From positions 7,998,001 through 8,062,000 of the forward strand of contig OZ023275.1 in the NCBI GenBank assembly GCA_964007475.1: a DNA stretch of 64,000 nt, read 5' to 3'. Under the pieces are notes generated by a model. That model was not told the origin of the DNA and did not search any database. It worked only from the letters and a program-made list of their open reading frames with translations. The position numbers were made by a program, and so were the translations under genes. The DNA is from Hybos culiciformis (lineage: Eukaryota; Arthropoda; Insecta; Diptera; Hybotidae). Shown here piece after piece: positions 15,025-29,767 of this stretch (its first letter is position 1; each line of letters starts with the position of its first letter).

Positions 15025-18000
15025 CTAATTTATGTATATTTCAATTCAATGAATCACTGATTATGGCAATTAATAATAATATATTGATTGAAATGATTAT
15101 AGTGTTTAATGTTGTTTAAATTCTATATATCTTAATATTAATTTTCATCTAATGATGATATATGGAACGATAGCAATCAATTTAAAAGATGATTACATGT
15201 GCTGTTTGTATGCAAAAAAATTACATATACACACAAAAAGAAAAATATCCTGAGAAATATTATTTCAACGAGAAAGGAAAATTTAATTTTATAAAAATAG
15301 AAATCAGTCCGAGATTTATAAGATGAGTTTCCATTTAATCCATATAAATTCAATGATAAGTTTATTAAGTCTTGTTGGTTCCTGGAAAAAAAAGAAAAAG
15401 AATGTATTATTAATTTGTTTTTTTTAAATTGTTTTTAAATTTAATTTTACATTTATTTAAGTCCTCATTTTTTGAAAATAATAAAGTTTGTAAGTGTAAA
15501 TGATGAGATTGTGGAATTGATAAATTTATTTCAACTTTATTAACATAGAATTTATTTATGTATAGTATACCTACTTCATTAAGAGGTCACTACAGTGAAA
15601 TACACTGTTTGATTTTTCTAGCTTAAAGATATTTCGAAAAAGTGAGCCGATGTAAAAATAGAAAAAGCTACGTAGAACTATATATACTGTGTGCCGGCTT
15701 ATTTTTATTGTAATAGAATTTAAAAAAAATATTTTTTTTCGTACGTTTTTCGTCAATTTTTATGATTTAAGCTCGTTTTAGACCTCAGATGAAAGCGAAA
15801 ACGAATTGTCTTTAATGAAATTAAATTTTTCGGCTTTATAACATTTTTCAAATGTGTCACCGTCTACGTTCACTAATGTTTTGTTTCTTTGGAGATCTAA
15901 ACGGGACATATTTGGCTCTAGTGGCCTGTTAATTAAACATTTCATGAAATATAGTTAATAACTTCGAGAATAACTATCATTTGATCTAAAAAAAAATGTT
16001 CAACAATTATTGTTATGTTTATTTTAATTTTCTAATATTATGAAGTGGAATACAATGTTAGAATAGCTCTTATAAGTTAAAAAAAAGTGTTTCTCAATTC
16101 GATACACAAATAAGTAATTTGTTTACAATAAAAGTGCAATAAAAAATGATTTTGAAAACATAATATAATAATAATCTTTATAAATATAAATTGTGTATTC
16201 CAGATGCAAAAATTTGCTGGAAAATTGTGGTAAAATTGGTTTTATGTGTAATTAAAAAAGTAAAATAAAATTTTAGATTGTTCTCGTCAACATATTCTAC
16301 TTAATATATTTATTAAAGTACGAACTTTAAAGAAAATAAGTGGCATAGTTAAACAAAAATTTATATCACATATTATTCTAAAATAACGCTTTAGTGATGT
16401 TCAAATGTATGTTCATTTTTCATTTTTCTAAAATTATTTGTGGACTTATGGTAGCTCAATCATAAATACAAAATCATAATTTTTTAATAATTTCATTAAA
16501 CAAAAACGAAGTGAACTAGAGATCGAGTTACTTTGTAGGATAATTTATATCCTTTGACCTATAATTAATATTCAGCCCCGTAATATTGGAATACCCATAT
16601 ATCCACAACATTCGTTTATGTTTCCAAAAGAACAAGAGTATAACGTTGATATTCATGTTCTATAAAAACCTAATATTGTGTTAATTTAGAGTAGATATTC
16701 ATATTATTTTGTAAGTACAAATTTCCCTTTAAAAATTCAACTCCGTCAACTTTTTTGTTCACTAGTATTACTTATTCTCAAAAAAAATTCACAATTTGAT
16801 GCCATATAAAATTGTCTATATAATAATATAGTATGTATACGTGTTTATATATTCCATTTATTAAGTACTTAAAGAAACTTTTTGAGTAATTTACAAGGTG
16901 TTTTAAATCTAATTAATTTTGTTTCTTTTTATTTCACGTGCATTTGTTACTTTCTATAAGCATCAAAAAGTTATCACCTCAAATGACGTAATATCATGAA
17001 TTTATAATTAGTTTTATTATTAATAAAATGTACGAAGCACGTAACTAAAAGAAAATTAAAACTAATTTCAGCTAAATAGGTATTTTAAAAAAAAAACAAT
17101 CATTAAATATTATGTTCATACATATAGATAAATATATAATTTATGAATAGAAAAAGTACATAAATAATCTACTTAAGACGTTCAATTTAATATTATGTGA
17201 AAACTTAAAGTGTAAATCGTTTAATTGACAATACAATGTTGTTCATTTAATTATATAAAGATCTAATTTTAAAGCAACTGTATTAGACTTTTAAAGATAT
17301 AGACTTTATGAGAACTCGAGTTTAAAAAATTTCATTAGACAACATAGATGACTAATGATAAACTTATGAATGAAATTACATTGCAAAATGTTACTTAGGC
17401 TGCAATTGTATGTATATTACATTATTGGTTCATTGGTCGAAATAATAAAAAAAAAACATTCAAGACTAAATTGTTAAAGTAAATTCACATCTTTATCACA
17501 TTTATTAAAATTGATAATTTCAGCAGCATAATATTAATTTTTTGTGTATTTTATGCAACATAAATAAATATTAAATGTATTATTCAATGTATCTAAAAAT
17601 TTATTTATTTAAAATGCAAGATATAATATATTTAGATTTTAACAACTAAAATTTTCTGTTTTATTCAAATAAGAAACACGAAAATTAGTTTTTTTTTTTT
17701 TTTTTGATATTAATATTAATTGAATGTCAATTTATTTATTTTCTAAATTAGTAATTTATATTTCTGAAATTATTATGTATTTATGTTTATGTACACTTTT
17801 CATAAATAAAATTAAAAAAAAACAATAACAAACAATCAATCGATCGAAAAAAACAAAAATTATTTAAATAGAAGACAGACAAAAAAAAATTATGTATCAA
17901 AAGAAATTATAAATTTTATTTTACGATCAAAAGAAATTTTTATTTTTGAGTAATTTAATTTCTATAAAAATATGTTTTTTTTTAGTTCCATTGGCCTAAT

Positions 18001-18668
18001 ATTATATTTTCTATTTAATAGCTATGTAAAAAATATTTGAGATTTTGCCAAATTTTGCAGTAATATTTAGTGAAATTTTGAATTTAGTTTTTAATTAACG
18101 AATTTAGGTTAGATATTCTATTAATATAAAAATTTTCCAAGGGATTTTAAGGTTAAGATCAAATTTTTCCTTAAATATTTAATTAAGTGTAATAAAATAA
18201 TGTAAAATGTAAACAGTAAATATTATGTAAAATATAGGATTTCTAAGTAATAATCTTTTTTGGATTTTTAGAACAACTGTATTAGAATGTCCACACGAGT
18301 GAGACAGTTTAAAATTAAAAATATTATTAGTATATATTTCTGTTGCATTTATGTACTGATCAATATTTCAAATTCTAGGCTATTTACAATAAAAAATTAA
18401 GATATTGTTGATTTGTACCATTTGATGATAACGATTTTATTTTCTTGATTTTAACATTAGAAATTATTATTGAATTAAAGAATGTTTGTCATGTACAAAA
18501 AATTGTTTTGATATTTTGTTATTATAAATTTTTTGACAAATTCAATAAAAATTGTGGGGGTGAAAGACATTGAAAGATACCACCCGCATCATATAATTTT
18601 TTTTTATTTTATGTAAATCTTTTAGATAAAAAAAAATTTATCATAATATTATAGTAGACTGTTAAAAA
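15025..18668. other. AT-rich DNA with no supported gene
   Basis: Apart from the small coding-like frame at 15778-15909, nothing here looks like an exon, RNA gene or complete repeat. A short palindrome, ACAGTG-AAATA-CACTGT, lies near 15593-15610. The stretch may hold the 5' part or promoter of the gene at 15 kb, but I see no clear promoter signal. Confidence 0.5.
15778..15909 (-). other. Coding-like small open frame, 43 codons, unidentified
   Basis: An ATG at 15909-15907 opens a 43-residue frame (MSRLDLQRNKTLVNVDGDTF, then EKCYKAEKF, ending SLSSEV and TAA). It is less A+T-rich than its flanks. The frame is also open upstream (LINRPLEPN before the Met), and an acag acceptor-like site sits about 20 bases before the ATG. 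It could be a transposon polyprotein fossil, or an additional 5' exon of the gene whose exons lie just below, but I see no good donor in this frame. Confidence 0.3.
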
Positions 18669-20766
18669 CAGGGGTGGAATTATGTAACTTTGTCGTTTTT
18701 GTGACAATCGACAATTTCAAACACGATCAATTTGTATGGACAATAAAAATTATTGCTTCGCGTATTTAATCATCATCATCTGTTGTATATTATATTTCTT
18801 TCTGGCAAAAAAAGAGTTTATTTCCTCTCTTTAAGAGAAAATATATACAAAGTAAAGCTTACTTCAAGAAAAGAAGAGTCCAACTTGTAAATGTGCGGGT
18901 TATAAAACTTAATAAAAACCTAAAATTTCAACTGATTTATAGAGTGAACTTTGATTTATAAAATATTTAAAAAAATGTGAGCGCGGAGAAAAAAAAATTA
19001 TGTACCTACTTTTTTTGAATTTAATAGACAATTGTCGAAAAAAAGTTTAGCTTCACATAACTGAAATTATAGACAATTGTCTATCAAATAAAAACGACAG
19101 CTATTTTTTGGTCGTCAATTTTAAAACAATAAATTAATAAATCAAAAATTTTTTTTTTATAAAATGTCAATTTACTTTTATTCAACAAATGATTTTATTT
19201 CGTAACCATTGATAAGGATTACGTTTTTTTTTTGTTTTTTTTTAATTATTTCCATTTCGTCGAAGGTTCAAACTGTTGTTGAATAAAGAATAAACATCTA
19301 TAAGCATCTTAAAAAAATAAAACGTTTTATTTTTGAAGTGAATTAAAAACTTCAATAATAAGAAAGTCTAGATATTTGGCCATTAATTTCTAAATTATAA
19401 ATTAACAAAAACTACAATGTATCATGTTAAAATTTTGATTTACGATTTTATGAATTGTAGGAGGTGAGAAGGGCTAATATTTAATCCTTGAATGGCAGTT
19501 TTCAAGATGCCTTATTGAATGTTATTTATTATAGATTTTTTTTATTTTTGGGCCATTTGATAGTTTAATATTTTTATCTGATTGACCATTATTGAAAGAA
19601 AATACTTGGTTTATTTATAAAAATAATTGAAATAAATTGTTTATTCTTAAACAATTGTTTTATAGTTATAATTTATTCTCTAATTAAAATTTAATTTTTT
19701 AAACACTAAAAATCATTTAAATTAGTTATGGCTCCTAAAACCTAAATTTTTATAAAAATTTATTATTTCCTAGATAATGATCAGAAATTAAAATTATAAA
19801 ATTTGAATTAGATACCAATGTAAATATGTACATATTTCAAGGAAGATTATTTGCTTGACTCAGCTAAAAGATGCAAAACTAAAGAAGCACGTTTGATAAG
19901 TCATTCTATTGTTATGTTATTTATCTCTTAGATAATATTGTCAAGGAAGAAATATGAATCGGAACAAACGAAGTATGTTAAATATTAACACAAAATTTGA
20001 CCCAAGCAGAAGTACTTAATTCTGAATAAACTAAAATCGGTTAAGAAAATAATCATTTTTTAATTAAATAAATACATTTTAATGAAGTAAAATAATGGTT
20101 TTGTTTTTCCAAAATTAATGAATTGATTGAAATATTTGTTTAAAATTTATCTTTAAAATAAGTAGGTACTTTTAAACAACATGAAAGCATAAGTTAAATA
20201 GATGAGTTCTAAACATTTTTATGATTTACGAATTCTGAAAAAGTGTAAAATAAGTAAGCGTAATTTTCAAAAATTTCATAAAACCTTAAGTTCACAATTT
20301 ATGCGAAATTGAAGTGAACACCACACCACATACGAAATAAAAAATTTTCTATATCAATTTTCACGTTGCCATTATAAAGAATACAACTAAAAACCTTTTG
20401 TTAGTGTATGTTTTAAAATCATAAATACAGTATAAAATTTTGAGTTTGTTTACTAAATTAAGAAATTATTGAGAGAGAAAAAATGTGGTTTAATATTTAA
20501 AAAAAATTCTCTACACTATATTTTTTGCTAAAACGATATTTAAAAATTCACGATATTTTTCCATGAAGCAAAAAAGTCGAATTGGTCGTGTTTGTGATCG
20601 AAGTCGACAATTAAAAATTTTTTTTTTCGTTAATTTCTGAATAATATTATGAGAAATGTTATTTCCACCTATTAAAAATACATGAAGCAAAAAGTCGACA
20701 ATTGTTAAATTTTGTGACAATTGTCGATTGTCGACCGGTGACAATTGTTATATGATTCCACCCCGG
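18669..20766. mobile_element. Degenerate hAT-like terminal-inverted-repeat element
   Basis: The left end reads CAGGGGTGGAATTATGTAAC. The right end, read inward on the minus strand, is CCGGGGTGGAATCATATAAC. The two therefore form a terminal inverted repeat of about 20 bases with a few mismatches. Subterminal motifs also recur at both ends in opposite orientation: GACAATCGACAATT, AAACACG[AG]CCAATT-like and TTGCTTC. Near the right end the motif block AATTGTCGACTT...TTGCTTCATG is duplicated. CAGGGG-type ends are typical of hAT elements, but I see no matching 8-base target duplication and no transposase frame. It is about 2.1 kb, non-autonomous and old. Two facing copies of a shorter element could give the same picture. 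Confidence 0.45.
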
Positions 20767-23700
20767 ATTATTAATTGAAAAAAAAAATATATGAAATAAA
20801 TAAATAAATAACTCTAAATTTAGAACAAGAGGTCATCGAATTTTCTTTTTATTTTGTTACGAAACTGTCTTGTGAATTTTGTTTTATTAAGAAAACTACT
20901 TTATGAAAATAAACAAACTTATTAAAGAAAAAAAAATATTTACATATTATGAAAAAAAAAAAATCAAAAATTAAAATGATTTTCCTCAACGTCTTAGTAG
21001 TGCTCCACTTAAATATTTTTGTTTTTAGAACAAAAAAAATGCAAAACATTAAAATATGTTTATTATTCATTTGGTGATGCGATAAATGAGTGATATATTT
21101 TTGGTGATGCGATAATTGAATCTATTGAATCTAAAAAAATTTGAGTTTTAAAATTTCCAATTAACTTAATTGTAAATTATTGAAGTTCATAGATAGATTG
21201 AAATAAATAATTGTATCTTAAAATAATAAAATCATCAAAATTATTAAGACTTGTTATGTGTCAGAATGTGAGGGAATTATAGTTGCTTTAAAAAATATGA
21301 TCAATCATTGGTTTTATTGCTGCCTCGGATTTGTATAATTTGCCCATTTTATTTGCTATTTGAACTGATTAAATATGTATCGTAGAAATTTTTATTATTA
21401 AATCCCGAATTCCGAATTATCTTCCTAAATAAATTTGAAAAATAAAAAATTAAAGAAATTCTATATATTTGCCCTTCCGATCAATATTATTTCATTCGCA
21501 CACGGATTTGACACATCAAGAAGTTATATGTTTAATTAAAGTTTTAATTAGGAAATGACATTAATAAACAAAATTTCCTAAATAGCTAAACTTAATGTAA
21601 ATATTTTCATAATTAAATTTATTTTTACATTGTGTAAAACTATATTAAAAAAAATAAAATAAAAAAAAAAACCAATTTTTTTTTTCTTTTGAAATGTTTA
21701 TTAATAACACCATTAATAAAATTTATAACTTTATTAAGAAAAAATTCCTTAAATCAAGTCGATATAAATCAGTGTTTTTTGTATATTAATTGAAACCAAT
21801 CCTGTAAAATAATTTAAAATTTTTTGGAAAATAAAAATAAAGAATTTTGTTTGTTTTTTGTTTTTCTAAATTAGATTGAAGCATGTAAATAAAACGTTTT
21901 GCTTTTTCCACCATCAACAACAAGTTAACCGCGAATATAGTTTATTAATTCAAATGTACATAACATATATAGTTTATGTTTTTAAATTAATCACGCAATC
22001 TGAATTATTTCGCACAAAAATAATTTTTTTGTTTTTTTTTTGTGGCTAAAAATTTTCCAATTTTTCCAACATGTGTTTTTGTTTCAATAATAATTTATTT
22101 CTTCAAATGCTTTGTTGCTATTTCAAAATTTAGGAAAATTTATTATTACAGGAAAAACAAAAAAAGAAAATATTTTTTTTACAACAACGTAAAGTAAAAT
22201 ACATAAATCATTATGAAAATTATAAATTGTTTGCTGAAAATAGGTTAAGAATAAAATTTTATTTAATTGAATTTATGTTAAGCTAAAAAAAATAATTTTC
22301 TTTGTTGTTGAATAAAAAACTTACAATTCAATCCGTGTTTGTTCATATTTTGGTGAACTTAAATTGAAAGTTTAGTTTGAACGTTCTATAAAGTACTTCG
22401 TAGAGAATTAATATATTTTTAATTATTTAAAAATTAGATTGAATCAACAATGTCATTTTACTTGTGTAATGTAATGTAATGACTTAATGAGTCATTGTAA
22501 CCACAAACTTATTTGATTAAACCTTAATCTTAAAATTAAAAATTAATACTTAATACTGTTTATTAATACCGAGGTTAATACCTAAATAGAAAATAAACAA
22601 CAAAAAATAGAATAAAATTATCTTGAATTGAAAATATTTCAATTCCAATCAAATGCATGTAAGAGTATAATTTGATTTAAAATTACTTATTTTATTATAA
22701 AAGATAATAATATATTTTAATATCGTGATTGAATTCCAAAAATAAAACTAAATCAGCTACAAGTGGTGATTTCATCGACATAGCATTTATAAAAAAAAAA
22801 AAAATTTTTACAGCAAAAAAATATCTAATAAAAATAAAAACTTAATCTTATAAATGATTTTTAGCATTTCTATGAAATTTTTTTTTTATTTTGGCACAGA
22901 AAATTTAAAAAAGTTTTTTCTTCTTAATAACTTTAAATATGTATTTCGCTCATTTGCAAAAAGAATGACACAACTCGAAGACGATGACTCGAATTCAGTA
23001 TACTAAAAAAACGCCTGAACTTATACGCATAACTTAATTCGCTTAATTTTCTATCCAAAAAATTTTGATATTGTAATATTGCCTATTTATATTATTATTA
23101 CTAATATTATGATTTACAAATATTAAAATATGCTATTCTTCTTGTGAATGAACGAGACAATTTTGAAGAAAAACGCGTGTCCCAGAAAATTGCGCCAAAA
23201 TAATTTTTATATAAATTATTGAACCGTCTTGTTTTTCTTTTCTATTTTAAAAATGTTTGTTTAAATAGATTTAATGAGTCAAGCCGGAAATTACAAATTG
23301 ACATCAAAGAAATTTTATTGTAACTATAGGTGTAATTGTGCGTTGGTACATTTCATTTCTTTTTTCACTTTCTATTCAAGGGACATTTTTCTTGCAATGA
23401 ACTTAAAATTTAAAATTAAGGTCGAAGATTATAGACTGAAATTTTTTTGTTTAACGATGTGGAATATCGTTTTTAACTAGATTAAGGATTTTTGTTTTAC
23501 CCTAATTAGATTCAATCATGTGATTTTCTTATTTGTTTGTTGTTAAAGAATTTTTATTCAAGTACTTATTTCTATTTTTATTCGTCGTTTCAAAAATTAA
23601 TTACGGATATAATTCTAAAATATTTGTCATCAGGAATGTAACTAACGTCAGGTGTATTTAAGAAAAGCTTAAATACTATAAAATCCGTAGCCACACGAGT

Positions 23701-26700
23701 TTCTACGTGATGAAGAAGGCACTTGGCGGACTTTGAATTTAGTATACTGTTACATTAAAAATATAATTAGTAAACAAAATTAATAATTCCACTTAAAAAT
23801 TGTTTTAATCAGAGTTTATATTCATATTTACGTAATAATAAAAATTTAATCTTTTTTATATTTGAAAAATAAAAATAAAAAACTCAATAAAAAAATAAAA
23901 AAATTTGTTCTTCGATTTGAACTTATTTTTCTTTTATTGAAATTTTCATTGCCAAATTATAAATCATCATGACAGTAGGTACATATTGAAAAAAAGGTTT
24001 ATTTTTCCTATTCTTTTTTTTTTTTTTGTATAAATAATGTTACATTAAATTGCCTATTGTTCATAAAAAAAAATTGGGAGATTTTTCTTTCCATACAATA
24101 GATACAAAAAAAAATAAACCTTGAGCTTCCTTAAATCTCCAGACAAAATATTTATAAATGTGTTTTTCTTTTGCCTATTGTCAAAAAAATAAACAAAAAG
24201 AAAATGAGCATAGGAAAGTACTTATGTAAATATTGTAAACTTTAGATTTTAGATTAATCGACCATAAAATAAAATTGATGAAAATAGTTTTTCAATATAA
24301 TAATATTCAAGTATTAGCATCATTTATTAAATGGCATAAAATTAATGTGACAACACAGTTATACCAATTTTTGAACAGCTTTTTTTACATAATATTGTTC
24401 GTGTGTATGTATTTATGTCACCGGGAAAATTATGATTATTAATTAGTATAATTAATTATTGTTATAAGAAAATGAAAATAGGTTGGAATATAGTTTTAAA
24501 TTATAAATAAAATACGAGATTTAAAGTACAACATTCAACGTCCCTTATTTGGTTCTAAAATTTTTTGGTAAATTACAGTTTCAATTTATTTTTGATTATT
24601 TTATTTCATATTTTGTACATATATGTATATAATTTTTATTTTGATTTGAATAATTGAAAAATTTAACATAATAATTCTGCATATCTAATCAAAATTATAA
24701 ATTAGTTCTGATTCTCCGGTAAGTTGAATGTGATTAAATGTGCCAAACCATCCCTAAAAATAATGATCCACTGTTCTAGTAGCTACAAAAAAAAAATTTT
24801 TTTAAATTATGATCTATTCACATCAATGTTGGGAAACTTACAACTAATTCGCGTATACATAAAATTTATATATTTTTTTAATCTCGTTCATAATTTACAT
24901 AAGAAATTCTTTAATTTCTTAAATTATGTTGAAAAACCATATAACAAAAATCATTATACTTATAATAAGAAATCATAATGTCTTAGTGGTATTAAAATGA
25001 AAACATCAAAAATGTATAGTCTCTCTTAAAAAATATTTCTGAATTAAAGTTAGAAATAAGAAGGAAATTAAAATAACAATATATTCATTAAATTATATAT
25101 TATATAACTTAAAGATATAAACTTGAAGGTTGTAATACATATATGTACCTAATTAAAAACACAATAGAAGTGTAAATACATATTACTATTTCTGTGAACT
25201 TAAGCACATAGTTTTTTGAAGAAGCAGATAATATTTTTAGACTCATAATTTGAACAAAAAGCACAATCATTTATAATCAAATAAAATTACAATTATTTAC
25301 TTATAATTATTAAATAAAACCGTACCACATATAATTTATGTTCTACTGTATTATACTACAAGCAGTTGCCAAAGATCAATATTTAAATTTCATGATTTAA
25401 TTTTTTATTAGTTTTTAATCTATTTTTATTAGTTTTTCGTGTTTCCATTCCACATACACATACACTACGTTTTTAGATTTTATTCATAATTTTCTATTTC
25501 ATTTATTAAATTTTTTATGAATAAATTTGATTTAAAACAACTTAATTGATTCTAATCGTAAAATGCAAAATGATGTTAACATTATTTGTTTGCTTAGTAG
25601 GTATAGAGAAACGAGTTATCTATTTAGTGTTAAATTTGTGCCAATAACAGGTTTTGTGACAAAAAGATAAAACTACTGCTTATTGACATCTACACCTATT
25701 GAATCAATTTTCTTATTTTCTTCTGTTTTTTGTGACAGTATTATTTTGATCATAAAACTATAACTGTTACCACAAAATAAAAAATAAATATAAGTTCCCC
25801 TTAACTGTCAAATAAATTATAACTTTAACATTGGACAATCTTATAAAAAGTATTAATTAAAAAATTCTGGTGAATAATTTCAAATGCATTTCCCTGAAAA
25901 TATTTATAATTTTCTTTCATTATTAATACCTTTTACATATAAATAATAATAATAATACATAATATTAATTTTTTATGAATATTCAATTTTTTCTTATGAA
26001 TTTTTCACTGATTTCATTTCTATTAAATATTTATGAATGTAAATTTTTTAGATAAATTGAAATTTTAAATATTCTCACTTTGTGTATTAAAAATAAAACC
26101 TACAGCATATATCCAATGTTATTAAATTTATTGAAATTGCATATTTATTAAAATAATTCTTGAACCTAAAAATAACTTAATTAACCAAAGGTCTGAAAAA
26201 TAATGTTTTTAAAATCTTTCAACCATTAAATTTAAACCACATTCCCCCTATAATAGATTTTTATTGGCGTCTAAATGGAACGCGAACGGTGTAATATTTA
26301 TACACCACAAATTGACATATTATTATTATTATTATTTTTTGTTTATTATTCTATATGCTCTTGTTATTATGTAAACAAAATATATAATTTTCCATTCTTT
26401 TCAAAATTTGTTTACCATGCGAAAGGAAATTATTTTCAATTTTTTTTTTTTTATGTGTTTTATAAAATATTTATAATATAATGTAAATATAAAATAATAA
26501 TAATAATAATAATTTAATAGTATGTACCTTCCTTTATTTTTTATTTTTGAACTCGGCACTTTTTAAAAATATACATTTTATGAACCCAAAAAAAAAATCA
26601 CTTTGATCAAATTTATAAATGTACATGTATAGGAAAGGCCATTTAACACTTTCCTCGATTTATTTTAAGGTTCAAAGTGATTCTTAAAAAAGAATTAAAA

Positions 26701-28911
26701 CAAAATAAAAATAAATATTACAATGTACGATATTTATGTTAGTACCTATGTATTATATAATAGCTACATAAAATTTAATAAATTCTTAAAATTATTTTCA
26801 TATTTTTGGATTTACATAAATTTAATATAAGAACAAGTATTTTTATTTTTTTAAAGTTAACGAATATTTGATACTAAAACACTAGTGAACCTTGATTGCA
26901 ATTAAAAATAAAATAGATTTTTTAAAAGTATTTATTCTGATGATGATTGAAAATTCAAAAAAAGTTAAAGTATCAAAATTAGTTTTACTTAAAAATTGCT
27001 AAATTAGCCTAACTGTTTGAAGAAGTTTAATTTAAAGCTTAGCTCAAAAACATTAGTGAATTTATTTTTGGCCTAATGATATTAATGAGTAATATTAAAA
27101 TTTGTTTTTACCAAGTAGAAGAAAATTTTATCAAAAAAAATCCGGAATAAAAAACATGTGCTTGTTAACTAATTCTAATTATATCATTTTTTTCTCGAAA
27201 TATTAACAGTCACTTTTATTCCCTTAATTAAGTGCACAATTAATCAAGAGTTCGTAAAATGACTTCAAGGTATAAAATATTTTAATAGACTCTTGTAACT
27301 ATGTACTTTGTACAAATCTATAATTTCGAATTTGAAACATTTTGTTGACATTTGTAACAAAATTTTATCAACAACATGTGAAGTATTTAATTATTATTGA
27401 ACTATAAGTTTCACAGTATTCTCTTTAAAATATCTAATTAATAAATACGGTGTCAATGTCACGTAACACTAACATGCCAAACTTTAAAACATTTTTTATT
27501 TTAGACATACATGTAGGTATATTCAAAACTATACTTGTAGAACTCTTAAAATTTAATTTCTTATTTTCTGCTTTGAAAGCTTAAATAATAAAAATTTTAT
27601 TAAAACATTAATAATGTTAAGTTAAAAATCACATTTATTTGGTGTTATGTTAGCACAAAATAATTTGCAATGCCACAGCGACAAACCGAATAAGAAATTA
27701 TTTTTCACGCCAACGCTAATTAGAAGTAGAAAAATTCATGAATATTTTATTAAAACTTTAAAATTAAATTACCTACTTACTTTCTTTTATGTAGAAACGC
27801 TCACACAATAAGTGCTTATGAAGAATACTTAACGTAAACTCTTTAACAATTTTTAACATGTATTTTTGTATTTCTATGTAAGCTTTTATTATATATTTTT
27901 ATCATGAGTTTCATAAAGGGACATTGAAATTCTTATGTCTATAGAAATTCATCGACCTAAATAAATTTGTCTTTATCTTTCAGTTTTTTTTTCCTCCTAT
28001 AATGTAAAATCCAGGAGAAGAGGATCAACAGTTTTCATGAAGTACAAAAATACTTCAATTGAACATTCAAAAGGAAGTTCTTATATGTAAAGTTAAGAGC
28101 GGAATCTATTTAAAAATGAAACTAAGTCAAAATGCTCAAAATCAAATAATAAAATATTTTCCAAGGGTTTGCAAAGTAAAAACTAAAACAATCTATCGAA
28201 AATCTAAATATCCACACTAACACTGACTATTGACTATTAAGTTTTAATTTATTTTTTTCATAAATACTTTGTAGTTAAATCAATTCATAACTAATTGTCT
28301 ACTGCATTGAATATAGAATTAAAAGATTTTTCCAAAGCAATAATTTCGAAATTTCGAAACTAAAATGCACCAGCACAATATGTTGAGTATCATTAAAAAA
28401 CTCTGTCATGAAACAACTAGTTAGTATTTTAATTTAAGATTTTAAATCAATTTTAATTCAAGATTAAAGAAATTTTACTTTTAGAATATAGTATAAAATT
28501 ATTATTAAACAATAAAAATTTAATAGAATAAAACAAAAGTGGCTGAATATATTATTATTCTAAAATTATAATTTTATATTGTTTTGTTTAAAAATTCTTC
28601 TAAAACAATCAATGTCTACCTAATTTTAATGATTGCATAGGATCGTGATTTGAAAACAAGTTGATGATATAATGTGCGTTACGATGGCATTTCTCAAAAA
28701 AAAACAAAAAACAAAAAAAAATTAAAATCATTAAGATAATAATTTGCATAATTTTTTTTCATATGTATATTCAATATTATTTCAAAACATTATGTCAACC
28801 GATCTTCTAATATCTGTATTTTCAATTTTGTCGTGTTAGAACTTTAGGAAGCAAACTCTACAAATTCTGTTTGGTTTGCCTTTAAATCGTTGAGTTAGGC
28901 AAAGATATAAT
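20767..28911. other. Gene desert, first part
   Basis: No supported gene. A 14-base motif, TTGGTGATGCGATA, is repeated 30 bases apart at 21071 and 21101. Triplet microsatellites (TTA/AAT) occur near 26320 and 26490. Slightly G+C-richer spots near 22970-23040 and 23640-23740 show no exon structure. Open frames of 60-85 codons here are AT-driven. Confidence 0.5.
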
Positions 28912-29060
28912 AAAGATGTAATGGGTGTAACTTTGGTTTCTTTCAAGATTCAGTACCCATTCTCAAAGATGTAATGGGTGTCACTTTGGTTGCTTTCAAG
29001 ATTCAATACCCATTTTCACTGAATCTTGAAAGCAACCAAAGTGACAACCATTACATCTTT
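28912..29060. repeat. Direct repeat plus near-perfect 41-bp hairpin
   Basis: A 53-base unit starting AAAGATGTAATGGGTGT occurs at 28912-28964 and again at 28965-29017 with four differences. Its first 41 bases (28965-29005) are then present in inverted orientation at 29020-29060 with one mismatch, across a 14-base loop. The result is a long hairpin next to a direct copy. It could have arisen by template switching or as a remnant of a repeat element. It has no coding content. Confidence 0.9.
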
Positions 29061-29767
29061 ATAAATAACACGTTGTAGGACTAGAATAATTTTTATCCTT
29101 ATGTGGGTATAAATAAAGAATTTCTAGTTTCTTTAAATTCGACACTGTGGAAAATATGAAAATAACTACTTTTACATATATGGCGCGCAAATTTTCATGT
29201 TCTTTGTCAGCATAATATTTGCTTTTATGTGTAAAAATAAGTGAAAGTTTATTCCATTGTTTTTTTTTTATCTTGAAAGGAAATAATTTTTTACTCTGTC
29301 TCGATATTACATAATTTATCATGTTACTATGTTAATATTTTAGTTCCTGTAAGAATTAGAAATAATAAATAAATAAAAATAATTATAATAATGTATAAAA
29401 ATTAATTTATTTGTTAGACATTTTTTTTTATTATCTAGTTATTTAAACTAAAAAATTCATGTGTGAATATGATATATCTATTCTTACATTTTTGAAATTA
29501 TTATTCATTTAGAAAATAGAAGCAGATATCATGCAGTTTATTAAGTTTATTAAGTTCATTAAGTATGGTATGTAAATTATTAAGGATAAATGGATAAGTG
29601 CACTGAAAAAGCACATAGCTGCGACAGCTATTTTTTCTGTTTATTTTTTCCTATGTATTCAGTTCAAATAGAACTAGTGAATAACGTTATCAAAATTTGC
29701 TATTTTATCATGGCTGGAAAAATAGCTAATAATTTTACTTTTTAATATATTTGTTCACGTATGATTA

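Noticed and set aside
20511..20744. 77-codon minus-strand frame at the right end of the hAT-like element
   Set aside because: It overlaps the terminal and subterminal inverted repeat sequence, so it is not an independent gene and shows no transposase motif.
29600..29680. Possible small structured RNA near a GCACATAGCTGCGACAGCTA motif
   Set aside because: Only a short local palindrome is present, with no tRNA-like arms, T-loop sequence or pol III boxes.
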